Of a stretch of 64,000 nucleotides of DNA, positions 54,293 through 64,000 are shown one piece after another. The translations under genes were made by a program, and so were the position numbers. Under the pieces are notes generated by a model. That model saw nothing but the letters and a program-made list of their open reading frames with translations. It was not told the origin of the DNA and did not search any database. Every line of letters starts with the position of its first letter. The first letter of the stretch is position 1. This DNA comes from Ophioceras dolichostomum (lineage: Eukaryota; Ascomycota; Sordariomycetes; Magnaporthales; Ophioceraceae). The stretch covers positions 1 through 64,000 of the forward strand of contig PYST01000028.1 of assembly GCA_003049485.1 (NCBI GenBank), read 5' to 3'.

Positions 54293-56868
54293 GATTCGGA
54301 GCTACCACCGGCGCAGCGAAATGCTGCCGGCCGCCGTATCACACAAATTGCAGTTTTTAAGGTCGAACGCGACAGAAGGAAAGAAAAAAAAAGGGAGAAA
54401 TTATAAGACCACCAGCAAATTTAAAAGAACAGGAGGCGAGAAAAAAAGTGGACTAGGCTTTTTTTGTGGTTGTCTGAAGAGCTTTTCTTGGCTTCAACAT
54501 TGGACCGTCGGTCAGGTAACAAGGACTCACGGGAAACAGACGAGGACCTGGGAAGGCCAATTGTAGATGAAGGGAGAAAATAATGGAAGAGAAGACAGAA
54601 AGTTGAAGATCTTTAAGGTAAAATCTCACAGACAAATCACTTTCCGTGGGTCGCGGGGAAGCCAAGTTCCAACGACGCTCGAAGGCCAAAAAGCCAAGAT
54701 ATGACGGTCTCCGACGAGAGTCGATGAAGCTCACAAGCGGCCTCGATCATCCCGCTCGGGGGCGTGGCGGGACCCGAGCTTCTAGGCTGGAGCTGGTCGC
54801 GTGTGCACTGATTACTCCCAGGCCGGAGTTACGGCGCAAACTGACATGCGTGCAAGCTATAACAAGGGAGATATTCCGCAGCTGCAGGACTGTGAGGGAG
54901 AGGGACTATGTAGGGACAGCGCACGATTCCAAAGCAAGCATGTGTGCGTGAGTGAGCACGGGGCCTTGGGTTGCCTTTCGTTTGCCTTGCCGTTGCCTGG
55001 ACTGCACTTCCTCTTTGCTTGAAGGTTTCTGCCGAACTGGGGCTGTCGCGCAAGAAAATCCAGTCATGATGGCACATATCGACGCCCCACGGAGGGCCCA
55101 GCCAGACCTCGACCTGGACCGCACACCTACCCCGGAAGCTTCGGATCTTGTCGTTGGTACTTCGTCGTATTAGATATACGAAGAACTCCTTCTCACCGCA
55201 AAATATGTGCGAGAAACTTGTACCACATACACCAATGAACATGTCAAGTGCATCATCAAATCCGAAAAAACTTTCCCCGCCTCTTTGTTTTTTTTCTGTT
55301 GCTCTCTCCACAGCGTTGCCTTTTCCCTCTTTGGCTTTTGTCTCTGTTCTATCTAGTTCCGTTGCTGCATGTTCCTTACAAATCCTCAAAACAACCACGA
55401 ACTAGTGTCATCAAAGCTGCCTGGGGTTTTGTCTTCCCTCGCTGTTAGCGGGTAGATTTTACGGATTAGTTATACTCTTGTGAGCATGTGAAGCTACCAA
55501 CCGCCCAAAAAGTCCATGAATTAGTTCCTGTTGGGCGGCGGTGAGGACGGAGGAGGTACCAAGGAGCGAGGATCGAAGCGGGAAACCAATAGGAAGCGCT
55601 TACAATTAATAAGTCGGCGGGTCGACCACCGACCGACCCCGGGCGACCCGGCTCCCAAGACGTCAACCATTTCCATCCTCGTCGTTCTCGCTCTCTCACA
55701 CAACTCGCAAACGCACATCCGACACACGCACGCCTTTCTTGGTGTTGTTGTTGTTGTTGTCTGGGCGTCCTGTCTTCCAAGAAACACCTTTTTATTATGG
55801 AGCAGATTTTCTGTAGGCGAGATGAAGAAATCCGAGGGAACCGAAGAAACAGGAAAGGCGAAATAAGAAAAAAAGTTCCAGCCGTGAAGGCGGGGGAGAT
55901 CCACAAGGAGGCCCCGGCCGCGATTAAACCCCACCGCCCCGAGAACCCTGGCCTGGAAGCAGATCATGATGAAGAAACGTTCGATGATTTCTGTGAAGTA
56001 AAATCAACGGAATCTGCACTTCTGCACTTCTGTACGACACCAAACCGCTGGCGTGATTTCCCTCTCTGTGTTATCTGGCTTGTCTGTGGCTCTACATAGG
56101 TACATAGATCTATTGTCTGCGCAGCAAAATAATAAAAATACGCAACGAAATAAGTACTCCGCAGCAAACCGAAGAACGCACACGACAATCCGGAGAGCTC
56201 ATTACTCGTTCTTTTTCAGCGTTTCTCACGACCTTGAACAATGGCGAGATAAGTTGCGTGGAGTTTACGCAGCTCGGCCCCGAGCATCGGCATCAGGTTT
56301 CACCCCACCATCCCATCCATCCCCGATGTCCTTGCCATCCTGCTCATGATGCATGATATGCCGTGACTGCCGAGATCTTTTGAGCATTGGTCCCACCCAG
56401 AGAGCAGAGCAACCTAAAGTGAGGAACTGCCAAGAGGACGTCTGCGAAAAGAGCCAACAACCTTACGTACCTAGTCTCGCCCCGCCCCGCCCAAGCACTT
56501 AAGCAGGCCAACGAGCGTCTCCCCTCTTCTTCCCATCACGTCATCCCTACTTCTGTGCAGGACGTACATAAAAGCTGTGCCAAGCCTATTCCCCAAAATG
56601 TTTCCGCCAAGGCGAGATGGGTCTGGACGTTTCCTGCTCGCTCCAGCTCCTGTGCTGGCATCAGATATGCACAAACCCACAGGATCATAGACTCAGAATA
56701 ACACCGACCCTTCCGGAAAGGGTCACAAGCACCTACCCACCTGCCCGCCTAGGTAGGTATGAACCTACCTCCTATGTACACGTGCTTTCATCCCATCCTA
56801 TCGTCATCCATCCACCCCAATCTTCCATCCTATCCAGACCTATACCGCCCAACCTTAATCCGACCTAC
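54293..56868. other. 2.6 kb spacer, no gene recognised
   Basis: A 189-codon minus frame at 54829-55398 has no domain, signal or family resemblance and is left out. An (TTG)n stretch lies near 55744, and a CCTA/CCTAGGTAGG element at 56731-56771 close to the GH43 stop. Confidence 0.5.
56731..56771. repeat. CCTA/TAGGTAGG element downstream of GH43 gene
   Basis: ACCTACCCACCTGCCCGCC followed by TAGGTAGGTATGAACCTACC, giving a short imperfect inverted repeat. Dispersed-family member in the 3' flank. Confidence 0.5.
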
Positions 56869-58536
56869 CTAACCCCATCTCGCCCTCAGCGCGTCATACA
56901 ACGTCTGGTTTACAGGCAGCACGCTCCCGTGCCGCAGGTTCTTGGGGAAATCCCTCCTGTCGCTCTCCTTCCACGCCCCGCCGCCCGCGGCCGACACGGG
57001 CGCGCTGTTCTCGTACGGCCTGTACCCGTCCGCGCCGTAGAAGTCCATCAGCAGGTGGATCCGGCCCTCGATCACGTTGTCCCAGTACGCGGCGGGGCCC
57101 TCGACGCCGCTGGCGATGATGGCAGAGCTGCCGCCCTGTCGGACGAAGGTGCCGTGCAGACCCGAGGTGCCGTAGTCGGAGAAGACCGTCTTGCGGGTCT
57201 CGTCTTTCATGAAGCGTATGAAGGCGTCGCCACTACTAGTACTGCCTGGGACGGGTAGGATGGTGAGGTCGATTGTGTCGGAGGGGGAGAGGTTCACGTA
57301 GGTCTTTGGGGCGGAGAACGTTTTGAAGTCTGGGGTGTAGGCGTAGCGGATCTGCGTGTTGGAGGGGGATCCGGTGTGCTGGCGGTCTGAGGTGGGATAC
57401 TGATTCGGACAAGATGCGTTTACTATGTCAGCTTTTGGTGCCTGACAGGACTGACGGGAATGACGGAATGACAGCCTTAGGATCTCGGTGTCGATCCGGG
57501 AGGCTGGGGAGGTTGGGTTGGTAAAGGTGAGCACTTACGAACTTGGAGGACCAGTACACCATGTATTGGTCTAAGAACAGCAGGACACAGCAGCACCACA
57601 CGCCGAGAGGAGCCCGTCAGTCAGCTGGAACTATGGACTACTTCATTGCGGCTCCCTGGACAAATGGGAGTGGGATGGAGTCCTTACTCTGAGAAGGATC
57701 CCAAATCGCCTCCGGGGCCCAAACCATCCCAGCCGTTTCGTCCTCGACCACAACGAGTCTCTCTGCGGTCCAGTTGATGAGGTCGGTGCTTTCCCAGACG
57801 AAGATGCCCCTTGACCCGGTCCTTTGAGCTGCGTTCCAGCTGGTCTAGTATCACATCGCGCCTCGCAAACGGATCAACCGCCGCAGTATCTCGCCGTCAG
57901 CAAAACTTATCAAGCCGCTAGCGAGTCCCGCATCACGGACGGAAGCAGCACAACACAGCGACAAGAACAAGCACGACGACGGCGACAACAACGGAAAAGG
58001 GCGAGCCAGTGACAGAACAGGAGGAGAGAAAAGTCACTAACAGAACCAATATTCAAGTCCGTCCCAATGATGTACCACTTCCTCCCAGCCTCAGCCCCAC
58101 CACCAGCGACGATCGTCGGGTCCCTCACGCCCCTCGTCCCCTTGGTCGGCCTGATGACGGGAGACCCCCGGTTCAGCGCCCGGAACGAGACCGGGTTGTT
58201 GCCGTTGCTGAGGTAGAAGTACACGTATGGGTCGCTGCCGAGGAAGAAGACGCCCAGGTAGCCCGTCAGGCTGGGGTCTGCCCGTCGCTGGAGAAGGAGA
58301 TCTGGTGGTGCCTGCGCTTGTGGTTGAGGATTCTTCTCTCCTTCTCTTCGGGGGAGGAGGAGGAGATCCAGGGTCTGGACGCTCGTCGCGAGGCCACGGC
58401 TGCCGCTGCCGACGCCGACCGCAGCTGCGGCCGCTCCCGTCGCACCCGCTCCCGATCCTAATGGGTGCGGGGTTAAGGGTGCTAGCAGGACGCCGGCCAG
58501 CGCCGCGAGGATGCTAGTTCGGTAGAATAGCCGCAT
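56869..58536 (-). CDS. Secreted GH43-type glycoside hydrolase
   Basis: Four exons, 58042-58536, 57688-57844, 57539-57570 and 56869-57399, give about 404 residues. The donor GTTAGT at 58041 is chosen because it is in phase and rebuilds DLNIGS-TSWNAAQRTGSRGIF. Exon 3 is only 32 bases (QYMVYWSSKF). A signal peptide (about 1-20) is followed by an unusual Ala/Gly/Gln/Pro-rich linker to about residue 85. The five-bladed catalytic domain has VRDPTIV (general base Asp), GIFVWESTDLINW, MVWAPEAIWDPS, DLTILP and VEGPAAYWDN (acid Glu). GH43 members are mostly arabinosidases, xylosidases or arabinanases; the exact activity is not readable. The next gene leftward-transcribed upstream encodes an alpha-xylosidase. 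Confidence 0.82.
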
Positions 58537-59350
58537 CTTCTTATCCCACGGCTCTGCAGCCTTCGTGCTGCTGCTTCGCGTTATACTAGCTTTGGGGCCA
58601 ACCTTCCAGAAGCCTGGAAATGCCCCCGCGCTGATTCCGAAGCCACCAGACTACCTAGGTAATATACCGGCCATGAACCGAAGACGAGAAACAACCTGCC
58701 TTCTAATCACACTCTCTCCGAGACCTGGAAAATTACCCCTCCGCGCGCCGTCTTGGGGGAGTGACGGTACATTTAGGCGTAATATAAGCTGTATTGCTTG
58801 GGGATGGTTGAACCTGGCTAAATAGGTGCCCAGTCTGGGGCGTCGACACTCGCTAACCCGCTCCCGCTTCTGCTACCGCGCCAACTCCCACAAGTTAGTG
58901 GATCGCCATTCAGATCTCCAGTCCCTATCCATCTATCTAAGCTATGCAAGAGCAGGACCCGACTTCCCCGAACTAGGCAATTGTCGAAAGAAGAGAAAAA
59001 TTGAGTATTTATTCACCAGACCAGAGCGAACTTAGACTGCTTTGCTTTGTGGATTCGTGTTGTTGGGATCAATCGCGATTCTGAATGGAACAAACAGGTG
59101 CAAAACAAACGGTTGCCTGAACAAAAATAGCGAGGGAGGTTTCCACCACTACCTCTCTATAATACCTACCAATCTACAGCCTACCAGTGGTAGGGAGATG
59201 GTGAGCAATGGATCAGCCCCTACATAGGTCCCGTAGGTAGGGGGGTTAGCTAGGTACCTTGACCTTACTCAACGAAGTAGAACGGCCATCTCTGTCTTCC
59301 AAAGTTTCTCTCAGGCCGAGCCCCCCACTTGGTGATCAGTCACTCATCAG
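58537..59350. other. Spacer with GH43 promoter
   Basis: The 814-base tandem spacer holds CTACCTAGGTAA (58651-58662) and a CCGTAGGTAGG...TAGGTACC element (59231-59260), the latter in the 3' flank of the GH31 gene. No supported gene. Confidence 0.5.
59231..59260. repeat. GTAGGTAGG...TAGGTACC element
   Basis: Member of the dispersed family about 90 bases past the GH31 stop codon. Confidence 0.5.
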
Positions 59351-61847
59351 TCACTCCAAGGTCTCAATCCCAGCCTCCCCAACACTCTCCTCCGCATACC
59401 CAGGCTCTCTCACCACCGTCTCCCCCTTGAGAACCTCCAGCCCAGACACCGTCTTCCCATCCTCCCCAACCTCCAACACGCCCAACAGCTTCCCATCGGC
59501 ACCCACAACCTCAGCCTTATCCCCCTTCTTAACCTCGTAAAGCCTCACCTCGACATCCTCTGCGTAGTCATACACCGCACCACAGAGCTGCAGCCCCTTC
59601 TTCTCCTCCCTCTCTCCTCCCCCTCCTCTCAGCACCAGCACCGTCCCCGGCCGCACGTACAACGGCAGCGTCCCGAACCCGCGGTGCCGCTCGCTGAACC
59701 AGCCGGGCCCCACCCGCGTCCTCCCCGTGAAGAAGCACGTCCACTTTCCCCCGGGCAGGTAGAACTGCACCTCGCCCGACTCGTCGAACACGGGGGCCAC
59801 CATCAACTGATCCCCCACCAGGAACTGCCTGTCCAGGAACCAGCTCGTCGGGTCGTCGGGAAACTCCACCAGCGCCGCCCTCAGCGACAGCGGCAGCCCC
59901 CCCTCGACCGCGACCCGCGCCTGCGCCAGCAGGTACGGCATCAGCCTGTTCTTCAGGCGCGTCCACCGCGCCAGCGTGGCCGACGCGCCCTGCACCGTGC
60001 CATCGTCGTCGTCAATAGTCCACGGCACGCGGTACGAGTTCGACCCGTGCAGCCGACTGTGGCTGCACATCAGGCCGAACGCGACCCACCGCTTATACAC
60101 CCATGGAGGGGGGTTCCCCTCGAACCCGCCTATGTCTACCGACCAGAAAGCGAACCCCGCCAGCCCCAGCCCCAGCCCGCCCCTCACGCTCTCTGCCATC
60201 GCCTCGGGCGTGGACTCGCAGTCGCCTCCCCACGTCAGCGGGAAGCGCTGCGTGCCCGCGCATGCGGACCGAGCGAACAGCACGGCCTCCCCCTCGCCGT
60301 ACCGGTCCGCCAGCGTCTCGTGCACGAGCCGGTTGTACAGGAACGGGTAGAAGTTGTGCATCTTTCGGGCGTCGACCGTCTCGTCGTGCCACAAGACGTC
60401 GCGGAAGGGGATCCGCTCCCCGAAGTCAGTCTTGAGCGCGTCGACGCCCAGGTCGAACAGCCGCCGCAGACAGGACGCGTACCACGCGCACGCGGCCGGG
60501 TTCGTGAAGTCCACGAGCGCCATGCCGGGCTGCCACAGGTCCCACTGCCAGACGTCCTCGGGCTTGCTTTTTCGTTTTACCAAGTAGCCCTTCTCGGCCG
60601 CCTCCTCGAACGCGGCCCCGTGCTGCGCGATGTAGGGGTTGATCCACACGCAGACCTTCCTGCACAAGCCCGCGGCCTTGATGCGGGCGATCATGCCCTT
60701 CGGGTCCGGGAACCGCTCGGCGTCGAACACGAAGTCGGTCCACGTGAACTCCTTCATCCAGAAGCAGTCGTAGTGGAACACGTCCACGGCTATGTCGCGC
60801 GCCCTCATCCCCTCCAGGAATCCCACAACCGTCTCCTCGTCGTAGTCGGTCGTGAAGCTCGTGCTAAGCCACAACCCATAACTCCACGCCGGGACCGCGC
60901 ACGGTCTTCCCGTCAGGACCGCGTACCTCCTCAGCACCTCCCTGGGAGTAGGGCCGTATATGAGATACCACCTCATCCGCTGCGCCTCGACCGACGTCTG
61001 AACGCGACAGCACCGCTCGCTCCCCACCTCCAGCTCGACCCTGTCGGGCGTGTCGACGAACACGCCGTACCCCCTAGAGGACAGCCAGAACGACACGTTC
61101 TTGTACGCCTGCTCCGAGCTCGTCCCGCCGTCCGCGTTCCAGAGCACGACGGACTGCCCCACCTTGTTGAAGGCGCCGAACCGCTCGCCGAGGCCGTGCA
61201 CGGACTCGCCGACCGAGAGCGTCGTCTGCGTGAAGACGTAGTGGCGGAAGGGGCGCATGTCTTCGAGGTTCGTGCGGTGAGTGGGGGGAGGGTTGTAGGC
61301 TAGTCCGACTGATCGGTCGAGGAGGGAGGTGAGTTGTTGTTGTTCTTTTTTGTGGTTTCCTGGGGAGGAACCGTGGAAGCGCACTTCGAAGCGGTGCGGG
61401 TCGGGGTGCACCGTCGCCGAGAGCGAGCCGCTGGCGAGCGTCGTCCCGTTCGTGGCGTCGGTGGTGATGACGGGCGTGATGGCGGGGGGTTTGCCGTCTG
61501 GGTAGAGCTCGAAGCGTGGGCCTTTGTCGGCTGCGCCGGACCAGTGTGTGGTTGTGACGGAGATGACGCCGTCGAACTCGGCTTGGATGTCCTAGGGGCG
61601 GCGGTGGATGGTGGATGGGCTTGTTAGACACACCATGTGGCCGGGTTTATGGTGGCGTCAGAATACCGGGAGAAAAACGTACAACTGTCAACACGCTGAC
61701 GTTCAAGGTGTCGCCTCTTCCGCGCTGCTTCCGCGACGGACACAGGAGGGTCAACCCTCGCTCCGTCTTCCTGATCGACGATACCTCCTCCGCGTACTCG
61801 ACGTGCATGCCCTCGGCGATCTGCCACATGCCATCGCGGAACTTCAT
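59351..61847 (-). CDS. GH31 alpha-xylosidase (YicI-like)
   Basis: Two exons, 61683-61847 and 59351-61591, with a 91-base intron (GTACGT donor, GTCTAAC branch, CTAG acceptor), give about 801 residues. The short first exon supplies the family start MKFRDGMWQIAEG and GDTLNVSVLTV. The catalytic barrel includes WSYGLWLSTSF, DVFHYDCFWM, DALKTDFGERIP (nucleophile Asp, about residue 440), FARSACAGTQRFPLTWGGDCEST (acid Asp, about 510) and DIGGFEG. The KTDFGE form and FHYDCFWM are typical of alpha-xylosidases, which release xylose from isoprimeverose and xyloglucan oligosaccharides. There is no signal peptide, so the enzyme is predicted to be intracellular. The C-terminus has a DYAEDVEVRLYEV beta-domain. 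The neighbours are a GH43 enzyme and a sugar kinase, all on the same strand. Confidence 0.92.
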
Positions 61848-62665
61848 GTTTGCTGTGCTGTGCTGTCGCTAGAATCAGAGGAGGGGTATTTCTCGACTTC
61901 GGATCGGATCCGAGCTGAGAGAGAGAGCGAGAAGCAAATGGATTTGCAACTTTCCCTTTACGAGAGGCTTATTCCCCCGTTTCTTTTTCCATCTTGCCAG
62001 GGTCCATGGCGTATTTGTAGGGCAACGAGGGACGAGAGAGACGGGAGGCAAGCACCAAGCCTCTTTGCGGGACTCCCTGCGTCCTCTCCTTCCCAGTGGC
62101 CATCACTCGTTCTCTCTATCCTATCTCCTCGTCAAACCCTCCTCCCTCGTGTCGCTTCGTCATTGGGACGAAAGTTGTGGCAAAAGGGAAAGCTCCGTCG
62201 ATCGGGCTCAAGATCATGCGTGAGTAACAAGCTTCCCCCCACCTCTCGCTGGTAGTTTTCCACGAGTGACGTTGAAGCTTTCCCCAGCTCTTTCCCCACC
62301 CCCTCGAGCTTCCGCCAGCTCTTCCCCTCCTACACCACTCCACTAGGGAGCTGCCACCCTATCTCCCTATTTAGCCTGAATCTGGGGTCCTCGACCGGCC
62401 GGGTTCCAGGGCCGCGGTCCACCCGCCTTGCTCCACTCCCTGCCTCCTCCTAACTACCGTCGGGTATCTACACTCCTACCTCAATTCCTTACTAGAGAAC
62501 CCTCCCTAACACCTGTCGCTAGGCTAGCCTAGTAAATGTAGCACAGGGCTTTGAGATTTATCGATTGCAGATCTCGACCGAAATCGGGCATGCGGTGGTG
62601 AGAACACCGGCGTGGCTGGGTGTGTGGTGTGTGGTGTGGTGGCGGTCACCCCCACCCCCACCCCC
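61848..62665. other. Spacer with GH31 promoter
   Basis: The first half is the GH31 upstream region (GAGAGAGAGAGCGAG near 61916). The right end borders the kinase stop codon and contains a C-rich tract. No supported gene. Confidence 0.5.
62647..62665 (-). other. G-rich triplet tract directly after kinase stop codon
   Basis: On the coding (minus) strand, three runs of five G separated by single T follow the TGA immediately and lead into GACC. Three long G runs could form an incomplete or intermolecular quadruplex in the 3' UTR. Confidence 0.5.
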
Positions 62666-63949
62666 TCAGTCGTCTGAGGACGACGCATCCTGAGCCAAGC
62701 GGTTGTTGTCGACCAACTCGAAGTCGTCGGGGTTGAGGACGTCGTCCGCCCACGGCAGGCTGTCGAAGGAGCCCAGCAGGGAGACGGCGAAGCCGCCAGC
62801 CTTGATCCCGGCCTTGACGGCCGCGTTTATGTTCTCCTCCTTGCCCGACTTCCGCTGGCGCAGCAGCTCCACGACGTATGCGCCGATGAAGGCGTCGCTC
62901 GCCCCCGTCACGTCCGTGCGGGAATGCCCCTTGCGGTGCACGGCCGCGACGTGAAACCGCTCGACGATGTCCTTGCCGTTGTTGTTATTGTAGTTGCTGC
63001 TGTTCCCGGGCGGGCCGCGCTTATTTGTCACCAGCGCTACGGCGCCGCGCTGGCCCAGGGTGATGACGACAACGCGGGCGCCCTTGTTGGCGAAGTCTTC
63101 GCAGTCGGCCATGTAGGCCTCCCAGGGGCGCTTGCCGCTGCCCTCTAGATGCTTAGGTGGTTCGCCGTGGGTCCGCCAGTGAGCCGCCGCCGCCGTCGCT
63201 GTGGCGATGGCGTCTGCTGTGGCCGCGTTCATTATGAGGTGATCGACGCTGAGCAACTCGTGTTGGATGGTCTTGAGCTCACTTCGCCAAGGGGCCAGGT
63301 TGAGTACCACGCTCATTTTCGCCTTGTCTGCCCGATGCACGACCTCCTTTACTGTCTCCAGAGGCGTCTCCAGCTGGGTCAGGACCATGTCCGCACAGTG
63401 CTCGATCTCGGGAAGGCACTTGGGCACTAGTCTGTCGTTGGCGTTGTCCGTGCTGTGGTTCCACACCATGCTCTGGCCCGTAGGATCCACCAGAACGTCG
63501 GCCTTCCCGGTGGCCTGGCCAGGGAGCAGGTGCACGTTTTGTGTGTCGATTCCGTGGTCCCCCAAAGATTGCTTGATTTCTCGGCCCGGCTTGTCGTCGC
63601 CGACCACGCCCACCATCGAGACTCGAAGCCTGATGCCGAGTGGTTCCGTCGACCACGGCCTGGCCTCGGCGGGAGCGGCGCCGGCGCGCATGCTCTGGTC
63701 CACAGTAGGTTGCGGTGGTAGTTCGCCCCCCACATCGCTGTCGAGTTTGCGGCTGCTCAGCCGAGCGCATGCTATGGCCTGATTGAACCCGTGGCCGCCC
63801 GGCTGTTCCATCCTAGTGTTGCCGCGAAAGTGGTGCCCGCACCTACCCGGGAGGCTGTCCACGAGCTGAATGATGTCGAGGTTGAGGGAGCCCACAACCA
63901 CCACTTTCCCCTCGGGCGTTGCGGTTATTTCTTCGATCCACTGGGGCAC
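62666..63949 (-). CDS. PfkB/ribokinase-family sugar kinase
   Basis: Intronless 427-residue frame. The N-terminal strand KVVVVGSLNLDIIQLVDSLP and the substrate-binding GGHGFNQAIACARL (about residue 51-64) are PfkB signature 1. VSMVGVVGDDKPG, GIDTQNVHLL, STDNANDRL and LTQLETPLETV follow. The C-terminal signature is TGASDAFIGAYVVELL (about residue 349), whose Asp is the catalytic base; ribokinases usually have GAGD rather than GASD. VVITLGQRGA is the usual ATP-site strand. A hydrophilic insertion of about 45 residues sits between the signature-1 helix and VSMVGVVGDD. Ribokinases phosphorylate D-ribose at O5; the variant residues leave the true sugar open. It is the third gene of a leftward GH43-GH31-kinase run. 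The start ATG is 52 bases from the window end, so the promoter lies outside. Confidence 0.86.
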   Translation of the reverse strand: MPQWIEEITATPEGKVVVVGSLNLDIIQLVDSLPGRCGHHFRGNTRMEQPGGHGFNQAIACARLSSRKLDSDVGGELPPQPTVDQSMRAGAAPAEARPWSTEPLGIRLRVSMVGVVGDDKPGREIKQSLGDHGIDTQNVHLLPGQATGKADVLVDPTGQSMVWNHSTDNANDRLVPKCLPEIEHCADMVLTQLETPLETVKEVVHRADKAKMSVVLNLAPWRSELKTIQHELLSVDHLIMNAATADAIATATAAAAHWRTHGEPPKHLEGSGKRPWEAYMADCEDFANKGARVVVITLGQRGAVALVTNKRGPPGNSSNYNNNNGKDIVERFHVAAVHRKGHSRTDVTGASDAFIGAYVVELLRQRKSGKEENINAAVKAGIKAGGFAVSLLGSFDSLPWADDVLNPDDFELVDNNRLAQDASSSDD

Positions 63950-64000
63950 ATCTATAGCTGGAGACTTGCGTGAGGGGCTCGGTGCATCCCGTGGAGGACA

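Noticed and set aside
54829..55398. 189-codon minus frame in a spacer
   Set aside because: No domain, signal peptide, repeats or neighbouring splice-compatible exons; composition like non-coding DNA.
59684..61303. 539-codon plus-strand frame opposite the GH31 gene
   Set aside because: Antisense shadow with Arg/Pro/His-rich composition; no family resemblance.

Overview
The window is nuclear DNA of a filamentous ascomycete, most likely a Sordariomycete. Short introns with GTAAGT/GTATGT-type donors and CTAAC/CTGAC branch points interrupt most genes, there are no operons or ribosome binding sites, coding DNA is GC-rich and the spacers are long. The gene content (AA9 LPMO, CE8 pectinesterase, GH43 and GH31 enzymes, a GT69 mannosyltransferase, a P450) fits a plant-associated or plant-decaying mould. 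All assignments come from reading motifs and splicing by eye; no database search was run.

Layout. 0-12 kb: a GT69 mannosyltransferase (-), a small Lys/Ala-rich H1-tail-like protein (+) and a large repeat-bearing nuclear-type protein (+). 12-16 kb: a gene-poor spacer with a 36-base assembly gap. 16-22 kb: a GNAT acetyltransferase (+), then a divergent pair made of Trm7-type tRNA 2'-O-methyltransferase (-) and Mak5-type DEAD-box helicase (+), sharing a 344 bp promoter region. 23-31 kb: a single-pass membrane protein with three six-cysteine modules, a GH43/CBM35 exo-beta-1,3-galactanase and an LCM-type methyltransferase. 32-39 kb: a small gene with an apparent frameshift (-), a cytochrome P450 (+) and an SNM1/Artemis-type nuclease (+). 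39-43 kb: a large RBR ubiquitin ligase (-). 45-64 kb: seven leftward genes, of which four are carbohydrate-active enzymes, with a fungal membrane protein and a PfkB/ribokinase-like sugar kinase among them.

How they fit together. The secreted PME, LPMO, galactanase and GH43 enzyme would attack pectin, cellulose/xyloglucan and arabinogalactan. The GH31 alpha-xylosidase lacks a signal peptide and sits between a GH43 gene and a sugar kinase, which suggests intracellular handling of released side-chain sugars. The Trm7/Mak5 pair couples tRNA modification and ribosome assembly. The P450 and methyltransferase lie close together on the same strand, but no polyketide, peptide or terpene synthase is present.

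The most unusual items are the six-copy repeat combining a CDK-type site with a basic stretch (10.55-11.27 kb), the triplicated cysteine module with introns at matching positions (23.7-25.2 kb), an extra zinc-binding module ahead of the RBR unit, and a dispersed (CCTA)n/TACCTAGGTA element found in spacers and introns but in none of the coding exons I examined.
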